From the NCBI GenBank assembly GCA_021781745.1, contig JAJXWH010000011.1, positions 1 through 64,000 of the forward strand: a DNA stretch of 64,000 bases. Reading direction: 5' to 3'. This document shows, piece by piece, positions 9,183-18,994 of the stretch. The notes under the pieces were generated by a model. The model saw only the letters and a list, made by a program, of their open reading frames with translations. It was not told where the DNA came from and made no database searches. Positions within the stretch are counted from its first letter, which is position 1. Every line of letters begins with the position of its first letter. Source of the stretch: Bacillota bacterium (GTDB lineage: Bacteria; Bacillota; Clostridia; Clostridiales; Clostridiaceae). The translations under genes and the position numbers were made by a program.

Positions 9183-9308
9183 ATCTAATTTAACACTTTA
9201 ATAATATAAAAATAAGATATATCTAATGGCTGTTACGGTTATTTGGATACCATCAGATGTAACAAATTACGCTGAAAGTATTGGTGAAATGAGTATGAAA
9301 TAATTTAG

Positions 9309-9342
9309 AAAGCAGATGATCAAAAATTTTTTCATCTGCTTT
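9309..9342. terminator. Intrinsic terminator between convergent genes
   Basis: AAAGCAGATGA pairs with TCATCTGCTTT around an AT loop, with a TTTTCTTT run on the plus strand. It serves the flotillin gene and possibly the convergent kinase gene. Confidence 0.75.
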
Positions 9343-9369
9343 TCTTTATTAATATTAATCACTCCATTT

Positions 9370-11004
9370 TTAGTTATATATATCTGAAAATTCAATATTA
9401 ATTTTTTCAATGAAGCTTTTACCTATTTGGGTACTACATGCACTTTTATCGCAAGCTTCACTTTCAACTAGCTTACACGGAATATGTATAATAAATTCAG
9501 CCCCCTGTCCCTCTTTACTTATTACAGATATTTTTCCACCATGTAATTCAATTAATTTCTTAACAATAGAAAGTCCAATTCCACTTCCTTCATGAGTCCT
9601 GGTAAGAGACCTGTCAACTTGTACAAAACGTTCAAATATAGAATCCAGTTTGTTCTTCGGAATACCCTTTCCAGTATCTTTTACCCTTATACATATATCA
9701 TTAGTATTGTTCTCTATTTTGACAATTATATTACCACCAGAAGGGGTAAACTTTACTGCATTTGATAATAAATTCAAAATAATTCTCTCTATCTTTTCTG
9801 GATCGCAAGCAATGATTTTTTCCTCGACATCTGTATCAAATGTTATAGATATCCCTTTATTCTGAATATAATCAACTACAGATAAAGTAATATTTTCAAT
9901 TAAGTTTATAATATCGTGATTACTTTCATTTATTTCAAAATAATTATTATCAATTTTTGTTATATCAATTAAATTATCAACCAGTCTTAGAATACGGTAG
10001 CAATTTTGTTTCATCATATTTATGTACTTAAATTTATCTATAGAAATATTTTCACTTAAATAGTCTTTTAGCATAATCTCTTCCATCTGTACGGCTGAAA
10101 AAATAACATTTATTGGAGTTCTTAATTCATGAGACATATTAGCAAAAAATTCCGTTTTAATTCTATCTGCCTCTTTTAGTTCATTTAATCTTCTTCTTTC
10201 TTCTTCGATATGCTTTTGTAATTCCTCCTTTTTCTTTCTTTCGGTAATATCCCTGCTTACTCCTATAAGTCCCAAAATATTACCCTCAGAATCATAATAT
10301 GGAGTTTTTAATGTATCTAGAAAAACATATTTACCATCTGGATACGTAACCCAGTTCTCATATCTAATATGCTCTCTTTGCTGTATCGTATTCAAATCTG
10401 TTGCTCCAAAAAATTCTGCTGCTTCTTTTTCAAAAATATCAGCATCAGTATGACCAATAATATCTTTTTCCTTTATACCTGCAAAATCTTCAAAAGCTTT
10501 ATTACAACCTAAATATGCGCCATTAATATCTTTATAAAAAATCAAATCTGGAATTGAATTTATAAGAGATATTAAAAGAGCTTCTTTTTGTTGAAATTCC
10601 ATATAAAGCTTTTTATATCTTTCTTCACTTTTCTTAAGTTCACTAACATCATGAACAATACCTGCTACTTTGTCTGGGTTACCAAACTCATCAAAAAATA
10701 CTTTTCCTTTTCCAACTACCCATCTTTCAATTTCATCGTTTTGACATGCTGCCCTAAACTCTTTATCAAAATCGTTCCCAGTTCTCATTATTTCTTTGGC
10801 ATATGACTCCATTTCTGCTCTTTGACTGTGGTGGACTGTATTTAGCCAGCCTTTAAAATCTTTTACGTAGCTATCATCAATTTCAGCTAGTTCGTTAAGC
10901 ACCTCTGAACTATCCCATATATCTTTTTTTATATCATAAATAAAAATTCCTAATTTCCCTACCTTCTGTGCCTCATTTAAGAAAAAATCATTTCCCAAAT
11001 TCAT
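9370..11004 (-). CDS. PAS-domain sensor histidine kinase (orphan)
   Basis: 544 aa with no membrane segment, so probably cytosolic. It has two PAS folds (about 1-125 and 140-265, the second with YKDINGAYLGCNKAFEDFAG), a HisKA domain with the phospho-acceptor H-box FFANMSHELRTPINVIFSA near 290, and a HATPase domain with N-box LLSNAVKFTPSGG, G1 DTGKGIPKNKL and G2 GSGIGLSIVKKLIELHGG. All catalytic boxes are intact. No response regulator gene lies nearby, so its partner is elsewhere. A short Cys-containing tail (CDKSACSTQ) follows the ATPase domain. The signal is unknown; redox or ligand sensing by PAS is possible. Confidence 0.9.
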   Translation of the reverse strand: MNLGNDFFLNEAQKVGKLGIFIYDIKKDIWDSSEVLNELAEIDDSYVKDFKGWLNTVHHSQRAEMESYAKEIMRTGNDFDKEFRAACQNDEIERWVVGKGKVFFDEFGNPDKVAGIVHDVSELKKSEERYKKLYMEFQQKEALLISLINSIPDLIFYKDINGAYLGCNKAFEDFAGIKEKDIIGHTDADIFEKEAAEFFGATDLNTIQQREHIRYENWVTYPDGKYVFLDTLKTPYYDSEGNILGLIGVSRDITERKKKEELQKHIEEERRRLNELKEADRIKTEFFANMSHELRTPINVIFSAVQMEEIMLKDYLSENISIDKFKYINMMKQNCYRILRLVDNLIDITKIDNNYFEINESNHDIINLIENITLSVVDYIQNKGISITFDTDVEEKIIACDPEKIERIILNLLSNAVKFTPSGGNIIVKIENNTNDICIRVKDTGKGIPKNKLDSIFERFVQVDRSLTRTHEGSGIGLSIVKKLIELHGGKISVISKEGQGAEFIIHIPCKLVESEACDKSACSTQIGKSFIEKINIEFSDIYN

Positions 11005-11221
11005 AATTAATCATCCCATTTCCTATTAAACTATTAAAGCGAAAAGGATTTCACTTTAATTAATTACATTTATATACATTATATCTCTAAATTTATCATT
11101 TTACCATATTTTATATTATTTTAGTTATATATTCTTTTAGAAAAACCTCTTGGAGTGCCACTGCCAGATCAAATATTTATCTACTCACATCATTTCCCTT
11201 TATGTTTAAGTATAAAAAATA

Positions 11222-11227
11222 TATAAT
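11222..11227 (+). promoter_or_regulatory. Candidate -10 element for the DUF5662 gene
   Basis: TATAAT inside a stretch (about 11206-11236) that closely resembles one at 25671-25696 upstream of another gene. The -35 is weak. Confidence 0.35.
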
Positions 11228-11287
11228 AGTATTAAACTTGGACAAGTTAAATGATGTAATTTTAGATTGTAGGAGAAAATAAGAACT

Positions 11288-11827
11288 ATGAATATTGTTA
11301 ATCATTTCAAAACCATAACTAATCATAAAATATTTGTTATGAAGTATTGTTTTAAAGTAGGCTTATATAAACAAGGATTACTTCATGATATGTCAAAATA
11401 TTCATTTGTGGAGTTTTCAGCTGGAATAAAATATTATAGAGGATATATAAGCCCTAATAGTATTCAAAAAACTTTTGAAGGCTATTCAGAGGCATGGCTG
11501 CATCATAAGGGCAGAAATAAACATCATTTTGAATATTGGATAGATTATGGAATAAATGAAGCCGATGGATTAAAGGGTATGAAAATGCCGGTTAAATATG
11601 TTGTAGAAATGTTTATAGATAGAGTTTGCGCTTCAAAAAACTATTTAAAAGAAAAATATACTGATGAAAGCCCACTTAACTATTATGAAGACAGAAAACA
11701 TTATTACATCTTACATAACGAAGTAAGAGAACTTTTAGAAAACTTGCTCAGTAAGCTCGCCAATGAAGGAGAAGATAAAACTTTTCAATATATTAAAAAT
11801 AATATTCTAAAAGGTATAAAGTTATAA
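11288..11827 (+). CDS. DUF5662 family protein
   Basis: A 179 aa soluble protein of unknown biochemical function, found in many Firmicutes and their phages. The family signature is the N-terminal HKIFVMKYCFKVGLYKQGLL followed by HDMSKYS, then WLHHKGRNKHHFEYW. These conserved His/Asp positions look like a metal site. The length is normal. AGGAGA lies upstream of the ATG. It precedes the hemerythrin-like gene by 88 nt on the same strand, so co-transcription is possible. Confidence 0.7.
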   Translation: MNIVNHFKTITNHKIFVMKYCFKVGLYKQGLLHDMSKYSFVEFSAGIKYYRGYISPNSIQKTFEGYSEAWLHHKGRNKHHFEYWIDYGINEADGLKGMKMPVKYVVEMFIDRVCASKNYLKEKYTDESPLNYYEDRKHYYILHNEVRELLENLLSKLANEGEDKTFQYIKNNILKGIKL

Positions 11828-11915
11828 ATAATTCCTGATACAAAGAGGTTTTCTATAAAATATCTAGAAATATATATTTGTAAGATAAAAAAATAGTTTG
11901 CGGAAGGTGATTTTA

Positions 11916-12329
11916 ATGTATTTAGATTGGGACTGGACTTTAAATATAGGCATTGATAGCATTGATAATCAACATAAAGAATTAATTGCTCGTTTAGATC
12001 AATTATTGACATCTATCGACGAGGGAAAAGGCAATGAGGAAGTAATTAAAACTCTAGATTTTCTTGAGGAATATGTAGTTAAGCATTTTAATGAAGAAGA
12101 AGAAATTCAAATAAAAATAAATTATCCTTTATATGATATACAGCATAAACAACATGAAAAATTTAAAAGTGATCTTAAAGAATTTAGAAGAGTTTTTGAA
12201 ACCCAAGGAACATCAGCAGTATTAGCCTTAAATATTCAGGAAAAACTAACTGATTGGTTAAAAAATCATATAACAAATCTAGATAAAGATTTAGGAGATT
12301 TTTTAATTGAAAATGATTATAATAAATAA
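11916..12329 (+). CDS. Bacteriohemerythrin-like protein with a shifted iron ligand
   Basis: A 137 aa four-helix di-iron protein of the hemerythrin family, usually an O2 carrier or sensor in anaerobes. Visible ligand positions are H20 (DNQHKEL), H57 and E61 (HFNEEEE), H80, and H118 and D123 (HITNLDKD). The canonical H-x-x-x-H of helix C reads Q76-H77-K-Q-H80, so the first His is either replaced by Gln or shifted by one residue. This may weaken iron binding. I start at the ATG at 11916, after GGAAGGTGA, giving MYLDWDW; an upstream TTG at 11898 has no RBS. A terminator-like hairpin follows at 12346. Confidence 0.8.
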   Translation: MYLDWDWTLNIGIDSIDNQHKELIARLDQLLTSIDEGKGNEEVIKTLDFLEEYVVKHFNEEEEIQIKINYPLYDIQHKQHEKFKSDLKEFRRVFETQGTSAVLALNIQEKLTDWLKNHITNLDKDLGDFLIENDYNK

Positions 12330-12345
12330 TTAATACATAATCAAT

Positions 12346-12381
12346 ATTTTAGCCACTACATTTTTTTGTAATGGCTAAAAT
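12346..12381. terminator. Bidirectional terminator between the hemerythrin-like and jetD genes
   Basis: ATTTTAGCCACTACA pairs with TGTAATGGCTAAAAT with one mismatch and a T-rich loop. The two flanking genes converge on it. Confidence 0.7.
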
Positions 12382-12435
12382 TCTTCGTTTTAATTCATTT
12401 TTGCAGTAATTCCGTTTCATATTATTTGTCTTTTA

Positions 12436-13722
12436 TCATTCTAATCGTGCCTTAATATAATTAACATACTCATTCGTTAAAAGCTCTTGATATGCTGAAT
12501 TTTTATCTTCTTTCATTTCATAAACTAAATCTAAAAGCTCTTTAGAAACAATACCATCTAATTTAGCTATCCTATCCCCAAAGGAATTTTGTGACTTAAT
12601 CTTCAAATAATATTCTTTATTCATACACATAAACTCTAAAGCTTTATCGTATCTCTTTTTTAAATTATCACAAATAATGATTCCTTCCGGATCAAAATCT
12701 CCTGCATAAAATAGCTTGCAGCCTTCTTTTATAAGATGATTTAATATAATATGAGTTGAACTATTAGGTTGTCCGCTTATACAAATAAGACTTGGTCTTA
12801 AATCTTTACACTCTCTTAAAACTTCATAAAAGGAAGTTGGGTTTTCAAATATAAATACACTCTTTTCCCTTGCATTAATTGTTTTTATTCCTTTAAGGTT
12901 ATGAATGCTTAAAATTATTGGTTCCATTCCTCGTCTAAACCACTTATATCCGCTTATTTCCTCATTTTCATCATAGCAAAAAAGTCCTGCTGTTATTGTA
13001 GTATTTGATATTTCATCTCTAATTATCCCATTAAGACTTAGTACTTCGTTTATTTCTTCTAAAGCGTAATTCATATTTTTATCCATATAATATGCTAATA
13101 CTTGTAATAGTAACTTTCCTGCGCATTTGTTCATATCAAAATAATGAGAATCCTTTGTAACTTTTGAAGAAAGAGTAGCAAGAGGTATCCCCTCATCATA
13201 ACAAAAAGGTATAAATTCCATTGCCTTCTCTAAATTTAGCATTATTTCTTTTAATACATCTTTATCCTCTTTATATTGTTTAATAAAAATATTGTAGCCA
13301 TATTTTTTATATTCAATTAAAGCTCGGAGCCAAATCTCTACATGTGATTCTTTTATTCCATTTAGCAGCTGGTCTAAAAAATTATCTTTTCTGTTTATTT
13401 TTTCCTCTTTGTTTTCTTTATTTGTTTTAAGAGTTCCTCCATAATACTCATTAAATACCTTAAAGAAATCTATACCTTCAAATCTACCCTTAGTAAAATA
13501 GTTTACAAACTTTTTAATGCTTATGTCTCCTGAATCCTTACCATAAATTTCCGGTTCAATTGCACTTAATGATAAACTTTCTTCACTAGTCAGTTCCTTA
13601 ACTGAAACTTTTCCTGTAAGCTTTCCCATCCTTACATATTTTTCTTTCATCGAATCTAACAGCTTATGAAATTGTTTATTTTCTTTTAAAAAACCTATGG
13701 CTTCTTTTTCTTTATCCCCCAT
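12436..13722 (-). CDS. jetD: Wadjet system protein JetD (TIGR02679/DUF2399 Toprim nuclease)
   Basis: Fourth gene of the Wadjet operon, 428 aa. In known Wadjet systems JetD is the nuclease that cuts circular plasmid DNA after JetABC extrudes it. The C-terminal Toprim-like core is visible as ICISGQPN and YAGDFDPEGIIICDNL (about residues 336-352), with the acidic D-x-D-x-x-G metal site. An ATG 27 nt further upstream is in frame, but AGGAG lies 5 nt before the ATG at 13722. The upstream start would also fall inside the intercistronic hairpin at 13748-13795. The gap to jetC is 83 nt, the largest in the operon. Confidence 0.88.
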   Translation of the reverse strand: MGDKEKEAIGFLKENKQFHKLLDSMKEKYVRMGKLTGKVSVKELTSEESLSLSAIEPEIYGKDSGDISIKKFVNYFTKGRFEGIDFFKVFNEYYGGTLKTNKENKEEKINRKDNFLDQLLNGIKESHVEIWLRALIEYKKYGYNIFIKQYKEDKDVLKEIMLNLEKAMEFIPFCYDEGIPLATLSSKVTKDSHYFDMNKCAGKLLLQVLAYYMDKNMNYALEEINEVLSLNGIIRDEISNTTITAGLFCYDENEEISGYKWFRRGMEPIILSIHNLKGIKTINAREKSVFIFENPTSFYEVLRECKDLRPSLICISGQPNSSTHIILNHLIKEGCKLFYAGDFDPEGIIICDNLKKRYDKALEFMCMNKEYYLKIKSQNSFGDRIAKLDGIVSKELLDLVYEMKEDKNSAYQELLTNEYVNYIKARLE

Positions 13723-13747
13723 ACCTTCTCCTATTCTAGACATATAC

Positions 13748-13795
13748 AAGAAATAACAAGCAATTTTCTAAAAAAGCTTCAGCTTGTTATTTCTT
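13748..13795 (-). promoter_or_regulatory. Intercistronic hairpin between jetC and jetD
   Basis: AAGAAATAACAAGC and GCTTGTTATTTCTT form a perfect 14-bp stem around a 20-base loop. It has no U-tract, so it is not a plain terminator. Within it AAGC-TGAA-GCTT followed by six T (minus strand) could form a competing weak terminator. It may set the JetC:JetD ratio. This is inference. Confidence 0.55.
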
Positions 13796-13805
13796 AAAAT
13801 CTAAC

Positions 13806-16800
13806 TTAAGCTAATAATGTTTTTTCTCTGCCGTTCCATTTATATCTCAATACAGTGACTACATCATCATTCTCTTCTCGTATAAGTTCTGCAATTGCTA
13901 ACGCATTAACTGTATCATAATCTCCCCAAAGCACTTGAGAATTTAAAATGTAATCTAAATCTAATGTTTTTAAAAGCCTAAACATATCTCTTATATTATT
14001 TTCATCTACTCCTGCAAAAGCTTCATCCATAGTTACAACTCTTGGGCAGTCTAGTCTTCCTTTTTGATACCTTGCATAAACTGCTGAAAATAGTGGAATA
14101 TACATACACATTGCCTTTTCCCCTCCTGAAAATTGATCAAAGGCATTATTAGTAAGCTCTCTTTTTCTTTCTCCTTTTTTAGTAAATTGAAGCTTAAACT
14201 CATACCATTTTCTATAATCTAAAACTTCTTTAATTATTGAGTGATAATTTCTTATTTCTCCACTACCTTCATAATATCTTAAGGCTTCTTTTACCTTTTG
14301 AGAAAAGTGATTAGCTAAAGCTTTAAGTTCAGCTCCTGTACAAAGTCCATTTCTATCAAAAATATCTATAATGTCTTTAATATCAAGCTGACCTTCTCCT
14401 TCTGACTTTTTTGGCTGCCAGCTTAAGCTAAGCTTAAGTGAACTTGAGGTATCCATGCTTTCCATGAGTTCATTTACTTTGCTTACCCACTGCCTTGATT
14501 GATGTATTTTCCCTCTTACCTTTTGGCTTATGGTATTAAGTAATATATCTTCAAAAATTCTTCTTTCTTCTTCAGAAATTAATAAGCTTTGCTCTTCTAT
14601 GCTTTTTTTAATCTCTTCTATTAAAACTAAAAAACCAACTTCTTTTCCTTGTATTCTACACCTTATTTCTTTTCTAGCTCGCAGTTTTGAAAATTCATTA
14701 TTTTCTACTTCATCCATAAAGCTTTCTGAGATTTTAAGCTGGTAATCTCTTAATTCTCCTGAATTTTTGTTTAAGCTTTCTATTAAGGCATTAGAATAAT
14801 CTTCTCTTGTTCTATTTACTGATAGATTTAAATTATCCTCTAAAATCTCCTTGGCTCTAAGTAAAATATCTATTTCTTTTTTAGGCTCTAAAAGTTCTAA
14901 TTCCTCTTCTTCCTTAAATATTGCTTTAAGCAAATCTACCTTATTTGATGTAACATCTCTTTCATTTACTATGGATTTTATTCTTTCTTCTTTTCCACTT
15001 ATCTGCTGCTCTAAACTTCCATTAATTATATTTTTATCTTCAAGTTTTTTTGGGTTTTCTTCCTTAATTCTAATACATTCTTTGATTTCTCTTTGTATAT
15101 CCTCTATGGATGAAACCTCTAACACTTCATTTATAGATTTAATTTTTATTGAACAATTATTAATAGTTATAGAAAGCTTATTTATTTCATAATATATATC
15201 ATCTATATCCTGAGTTATTTCATCACATTTTCCTTCATTGATTTCTAAAATATTATATTGTCCTTTAATTTGTGTTAATAAAATATTACCTTTATTAAGT
15301 TCTTCTTTATATTCCTCTAATATTTCTATAGAATTTTTAATATCTTCTAGGGTTTTTACCTCTAACTTTTCTAAATGAATAAATACTTCTTTCTTCTTAT
15401 CCTTAAGCTTTTCTTCTATACTAAAAAGCTCTTCTTCAAGCTTTTTTAGCTCAGCCTCTATTCTTTCAATTTCCTTTTCCTTTTCAAATATTAACCTAAT
15501 GCCCTCACTTATATTGTGGAGTTTTGGAATCTTACTGTATTCTTTTTCTAATAAACTTAGCTTATCCTTTAATAAATTTATCTCTAAATTTTTCTCTTCA
15601 ATAATTCTTATAATATCTTGTATTTTATCTTCCTTTTCTTTTATTAACTTTTCTCTTAAATTTTTTCTGGACAGTTCTCCTATATATTGAGAAACGTAAT
15701 TATCATTTCCTTTTCCAAATAATGCTCCAATTCCAAAGTTACCCTTTTCATCTAAATAAGTTAAAGTGCTGTCTTCTAAAAATATCCCTTGCAGCACATT
15801 ATCAACTGCCTCAAAAGTGACATCACCAAGCGCTTCCTTATTGACCTTTAAATAATTGCTCAAATTATATCTCATCATATTAGGCTCTGTGAATAAGTAT
15901 TTATCCTCCATGCATTCTTTAAAATCCAAAGCCCTTAATCTATATTTTTCATCTACAATTAACGCATCTAATAATCCCATTTCTTTAAGAGCGCCTTCAA
16001 TTTTATTTTTAATATCCTCAGTTGCATTCTTATTAAAGTCAACTGCTTTATAAAATGGAATAAAGGGAATTTCCTCTAAGTTTAATCTTTCTCTATTTTT
16101 AAGTACCCCTGTACTTCTCTCAGGTTCTAATTCTTTCTTATTTTTAAGTTCTTTTATTTCTTCCTCTAAAACTTTTATCTCTTTTTTCCTATCAGAAATA
16201 AAATTTTCTTTTATGTGGATTTCCCCTCTTAATAAATTTTCTTTACTTCCTTTATTCCTTATGTTTAATTCTTTTATTTCATTTATTGCATCTTCGTTTT
16301 CAGCACTTCCTACTTTTTGAAGTATTAAATTAACATCCTCTTCTCCTAAGGTAAATATTTTATTTTCTTTATTAAATTTTATATAATTGACTTTGTAATC
16401 TTCTCTTTCAGTTAATAATAATTCATCAAGTCTTCTTAAATCTTTTTTTGCATCTTGAAGTTCTATTCCAATGTTGTCTTTTTTATATACAGCTTCCTCT
16501 CTCTTCTTTTTTATTTCCTCGTAGATTTTTAAGTCTTCATAAGCAGCTTTAAGTCTTCCGCTGTATTCTTTTATAGATGGATCCATTAAGGATAAATCTG
16601 CATTTTTAATTTCACTTAAAGTTTCTTTAGATAAGTTATAACCTTCAACAAATTTACTATCCTGTGCCAGTTCTTCTAAGTAATCAATAATTTTTCTTAA
16701 ATTGTTTTCTTTAAGTTCTATTTCATCTTTACAAGCTTTTATGGAAATATTTAATTCTTTTTCTTTCTTCTTCTTTTCTTCTAATGCTTTTTCTTTTCGT

Positions 16801-17849
16801 TCTTTGTTTTCTATAGCTTCTTTTATGAGAACCTCTAAATCTAATAATTCCCTTTGAAGCTTAAGTTCTTCTCTGTTTTGTAATCTTTCATAACTCTCTT
16901 CAGCTTTTTTTAGCTCATCTTTTAATTTTCTAGTTTCCTCTATATTTATCTCAAAATCCTTCTTTAATTTTTTAAGATTATCCTCTTCTTTTTTTATATC
17001 TAGATTCAATTCATTTAATTTATTATTAATTTCTATGAAACTTTGAGCCTTCTCATTTAAAATAAATCTATTATATCTGTCATAAGAACTTTTTATCTTA
17101 TTTGCTCCGTCTAAAGCTCTTTTATTTTGTTCTAAGGTATCTTGATAACTATCCATATTTTCCATTGATTCTGACATTGGTCTTAAATCTTCTTCTGATA
17201 AAACTTTTAGGGAATCTGCTAGAATATCATATATTTTTGTAGGTTTAAAATCTTTTGATAGTTTAGGACTTCTTATGCTTATTAATAAATTTAAGAGTTC
17301 TTCATAAGAATCAATGTCATCAAATCCAAATAAATATTCATTTACCTTTTCCATATATTTCTTTTGGCTATCTGTAAAGAAGTTACCTTCACCTAAGCTG
17401 TTTTCAAGTTGTTTTTTAGTTAATGCAATTTTTTCTCCTGCATCTCTATATAAAAACAAATCCTTATTTATTCTTCTTCCATCAGAAAGAATAAAGTACC
17501 AGCTTTGTACAGGTTTTCCCTTAACAGCTTTAAGGCCTAATCCTAAGGTTATGTATTTATCTATATTTTTTCTTTTAAATTCCATATAAAGATACGCAGT
17601 TTTTTCTTCTGTATCTTCATCTAAAAGATAGTTAGCAATTGTTCTTGCTTTTGAACCAAAAGGATCTAATCTTTCTGGAGATTTATTACCGTCTAATAAT
17701 AATGGAATAAAACTCTGCATAGTTACTGACTTTCCACTTCCATTACTTCCCCTTAAAAGTAGTTTTCCATCTTCTAAATTAAATTCTTCCATGTCATAAT
17801 GCCAAAAGTTAACTAACCCTAATTTATTAATTTCCCATCTATCACTCAT
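13806..17849 (-). CDS. jetC: Wadjet system protein JetC (TIGR02680, SMC-like ATPase)
   Basis: A 1347 aa SMC/MukB-like ATPase that powers DNA loop extrusion in Wadjet. The N-terminal Walker A is GSNGSGKS (34-41). Very long charged coiled coils (about 240-540 and 700-1000) flank a hinge-like region. The C-terminal head has the signature FSGGEKAMCMYIP near 1238 and Walker B RVVTMDEAFAGVD near 1266. Length and layout match the family. The ATG at 17849 overlaps the jetB stop by 8 nt (ATGAGTGA) and follows AAGGGAG. An in-frame ATG at 17882 is also possible but sits deeper in jetB. The whole gene is intact. Confidence 0.92.
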   Translation of the reverse strand: MSDRWEINKLGLVNFWHYDMEEFNLEDGKLLLRGSNGSGKSVTMQSFIPLLLDGNKSPERLDPFGSKARTIANYLLDEDTEEKTAYLYMEFKRKNIDKYITLGLGLKAVKGKPVQSWYFILSDGRRINKDLFLYRDAGEKIALTKKQLENSLGEGNFFTDSQKKYMEKVNEYLFGFDDIDSYEELLNLLISIRSPKLSKDFKPTKIYDILADSLKVLSEEDLRPMSESMENMDSYQDTLEQNKRALDGANKIKSSYDRYNRFILNEKAQSFIEINNKLNELNLDIKKEEDNLKKLKKDFEINIEETRKLKDELKKAEESYERLQNREELKLQRELLDLEVLIKEAIENKERKEKALEEKKKKEKELNISIKACKDEIELKENNLRKIIDYLEELAQDSKFVEGYNLSKETLSEIKNADLSLMDPSIKEYSGRLKAAYEDLKIYEEIKKKREEAVYKKDNIGIELQDAKKDLRRLDELLLTEREDYKVNYIKFNKENKIFTLGEEDVNLILQKVGSAENEDAINEIKELNIRNKGSKENLLRGEIHIKENFISDRKKEIKVLEEEIKELKNKKELEPERSTGVLKNRERLNLEEIPFIPFYKAVDFNKNATEDIKNKIEGALKEMGLLDALIVDEKYRLRALDFKECMEDKYLFTEPNMMRYNLSNYLKVNKEALGDVTFEAVDNVLQGIFLEDSTLTYLDEKGNFGIGALFGKGNDNYVSQYIGELSRKNLREKLIKEKEDKIQDIIRIIEEKNLEINLLKDKLSLLEKEYSKIPKLHNISEGIRLIFEKEKEIERIEAELKKLEEELFSIEEKLKDKKKEVFIHLEKLEVKTLEDIKNSIEILEEYKEELNKGNILLTQIKGQYNILEINEGKCDEITQDIDDIYYEINKLSITINNCSIKIKSINEVLEVSSIEDIQREIKECIRIKEENPKKLEDKNIINGSLEQQISGKEERIKSIVNERDVTSNKVDLLKAIFKEEEELELLEPKKEIDILLRAKEILEDNLNLSVNRTREDYSNALIESLNKNSGELRDYQLKISESFMDEVENNEFSKLRARKEIRCRIQGKEVGFLVLIEEIKKSIEEQSLLISEEERRIFEDILLNTISQKVRGKIHQSRQWVSKVNELMESMDTSSSLKLSLSWQPKKSEGEGQLDIKDIIDIFDRNGLCTGAELKALANHFSQKVKEALRYYEGSGEIRNYHSIIKEVLDYRKWYEFKLQFTKKGERKRELTNNAFDQFSGGEKAMCMYIPLFSAVYARYQKGRLDCPRVVTMDEAFAGVDENNIRDMFRLLKTLDLDYILNSQVLWGDYDTVNALAIAELIREENDDVVTVLRYKWNGREKTLLA

Positions 17850-18990
17850 TGCAATCACTTTCTCCCTTAATTTCATAATCACTCGGATAATCCCCTTGAA
17901 GCTTTCCGCACAGAGGATAAATTATTATTTTATCTTCCTTTTCTTCTATGAATTTAAGCCTTTTCATATAATCAATTACTTCATAACACATTTTGCCAAA
18001 CTGCATGTCTCTATACTCTTTTGAAAGCCCATTTTTCTTTTCTTTCTGAACTTTATCTAAGAGTTTTTCAAATTCGTCTTTGTCCATAAAAAATAAATCT
18101 TCATTAGTTAATTTATCTTTATTATCTTTTACTATTTTACTTATATATGTAATTACATGTAACGTTAGATCACTGATTCCCTTATTATTAGGAAAAGTCT
18201 CAACTTCTTGAAATTTATTCTCTTCTGGAATTAATAATGCTCCATTTCTATGGACATGAAGATTAAGTCCAAGATATTTTTCAAAATCACTTTCAATTGC
18301 ATTCCTATAAGCTTTTATGTATTCATAATCTTCTATAGGACCATCATTTCTATATACTATTGGAGATAATAGTAATCTTCTATAGGCTCTATATTTTCTA
18401 AGTATCCCTTTATCAGCTTCTGTATTAAAATTTTCATCTTTTAAAATATCTTCTAAAGTTGTATTTTCATCAATATTATTATTAAATACCTTAACCATGT
18501 ATTTTGATATTCCAGTACTTTCGAACAATACTTCTTTAGTGCTGTCTTTAGCAAAACTCTCTTCATTTCCATCGTTTATTTTTATTATCTTATTTTTTAT
18601 AGCAAATCTAAAAACTTTTATTAAACTTCTTCTTGTATAATAATTAGTCCAGTCCACACTATCTCCAATGGGATTTGAACTTATAAATTCTGTAATATGT
18701 GAAAGTAAGAATTGTTCTTCCTTAGCTTTGTCTTCTAAAAACATTAAAAGTAACATTAAGAAAGCATACTCACGGGTTTCTGTAAATTCATCTATTCCCA
18801 TAAAGCTTTCTGGTATTCCTGGAAGCTTTTCAAGCTTTAAAAAATCTCCTCTAATTATCAGGTTATAACCTAACTTATCTTTTAGAAATCCAGAAAAATC
18901 TTTGATATTATCTTTTACTGCGTAATAATTCTCCCTATCATATTCCTTTGAAATATAGTAGTTTACAAGCAGTTTTTTTAAATTTTCCAT
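17842..18990 (-). CDS. jetB: Wadjet system protein JetB (TIGR02678, MukE/kite-like)
   Basis: Second gene of the operon, 382 aa. JetB is the kite-type subunit that bridges the SMC heads together with JetA. The sequence is charged and helical with winged-helix-like segments, for example GDSVDWTNYYTRRSLIKVFR near residues 104-123. No membrane or catalytic motif is seen, as expected. It starts 4 nt after the jetA stop and overlaps the start of jetC by 8 nt, indicating translational coupling. The family call depends strongly on the intact four-gene context. Confidence 0.88.
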   Translation of the reverse strand: MENLKKLLVNYYISKEYDRENYYAVKDNIKDFSGFLKDKLGYNLIIRGDFLKLEKLPGIPESFMGIDEFTETREYAFLMLLLMFLEDKAKEEQFLLSHITEFISSNPIGDSVDWTNYYTRRSLIKVFRFAIKNKIIKINDGNEESFAKDSTKEVLFESTGISKYMVKVFNNNIDENTTLEDILKDENFNTEADKGILRKYRAYRRLLLSPIVYRNDGPIEDYEYIKAYRNAIESDFEKYLGLNLHVHRNGALLIPEENKFQEVETFPNNKGISDLTLHVITYISKIVKDNKDKLTNEDLFFMDKDEFEKLLDKVQKEKKNGLSKEYRDMQFGKMCYEVIDYMKRLKFIEEKEDKIIIYPLCGKLQGDYPSDYEIKGESDCNE

Positions 18991-18994
18991 CTCC

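Noticed and set aside
9226-9303. 25-codon ORF MAVTVIWIPSDVTNYAESIG then EMSMK
   Set aside because: No RBS and no family recognised; perhaps a remnant, but support is too thin.
14851-15192. 113-codon plus-strand ORF inside jetC
   Set aside because: Antisense shadow of the coiled-coil codons; Ser/Leu-rich composition as expected from antisense of Lys/Glu-rich DNA.
13806-17849. Housekeeping SMC or MukB
   Set aside because: The neighbours match JetA, JetB and JetD, and the length and head motifs fit TIGR02680, so Wadjet is the better call.
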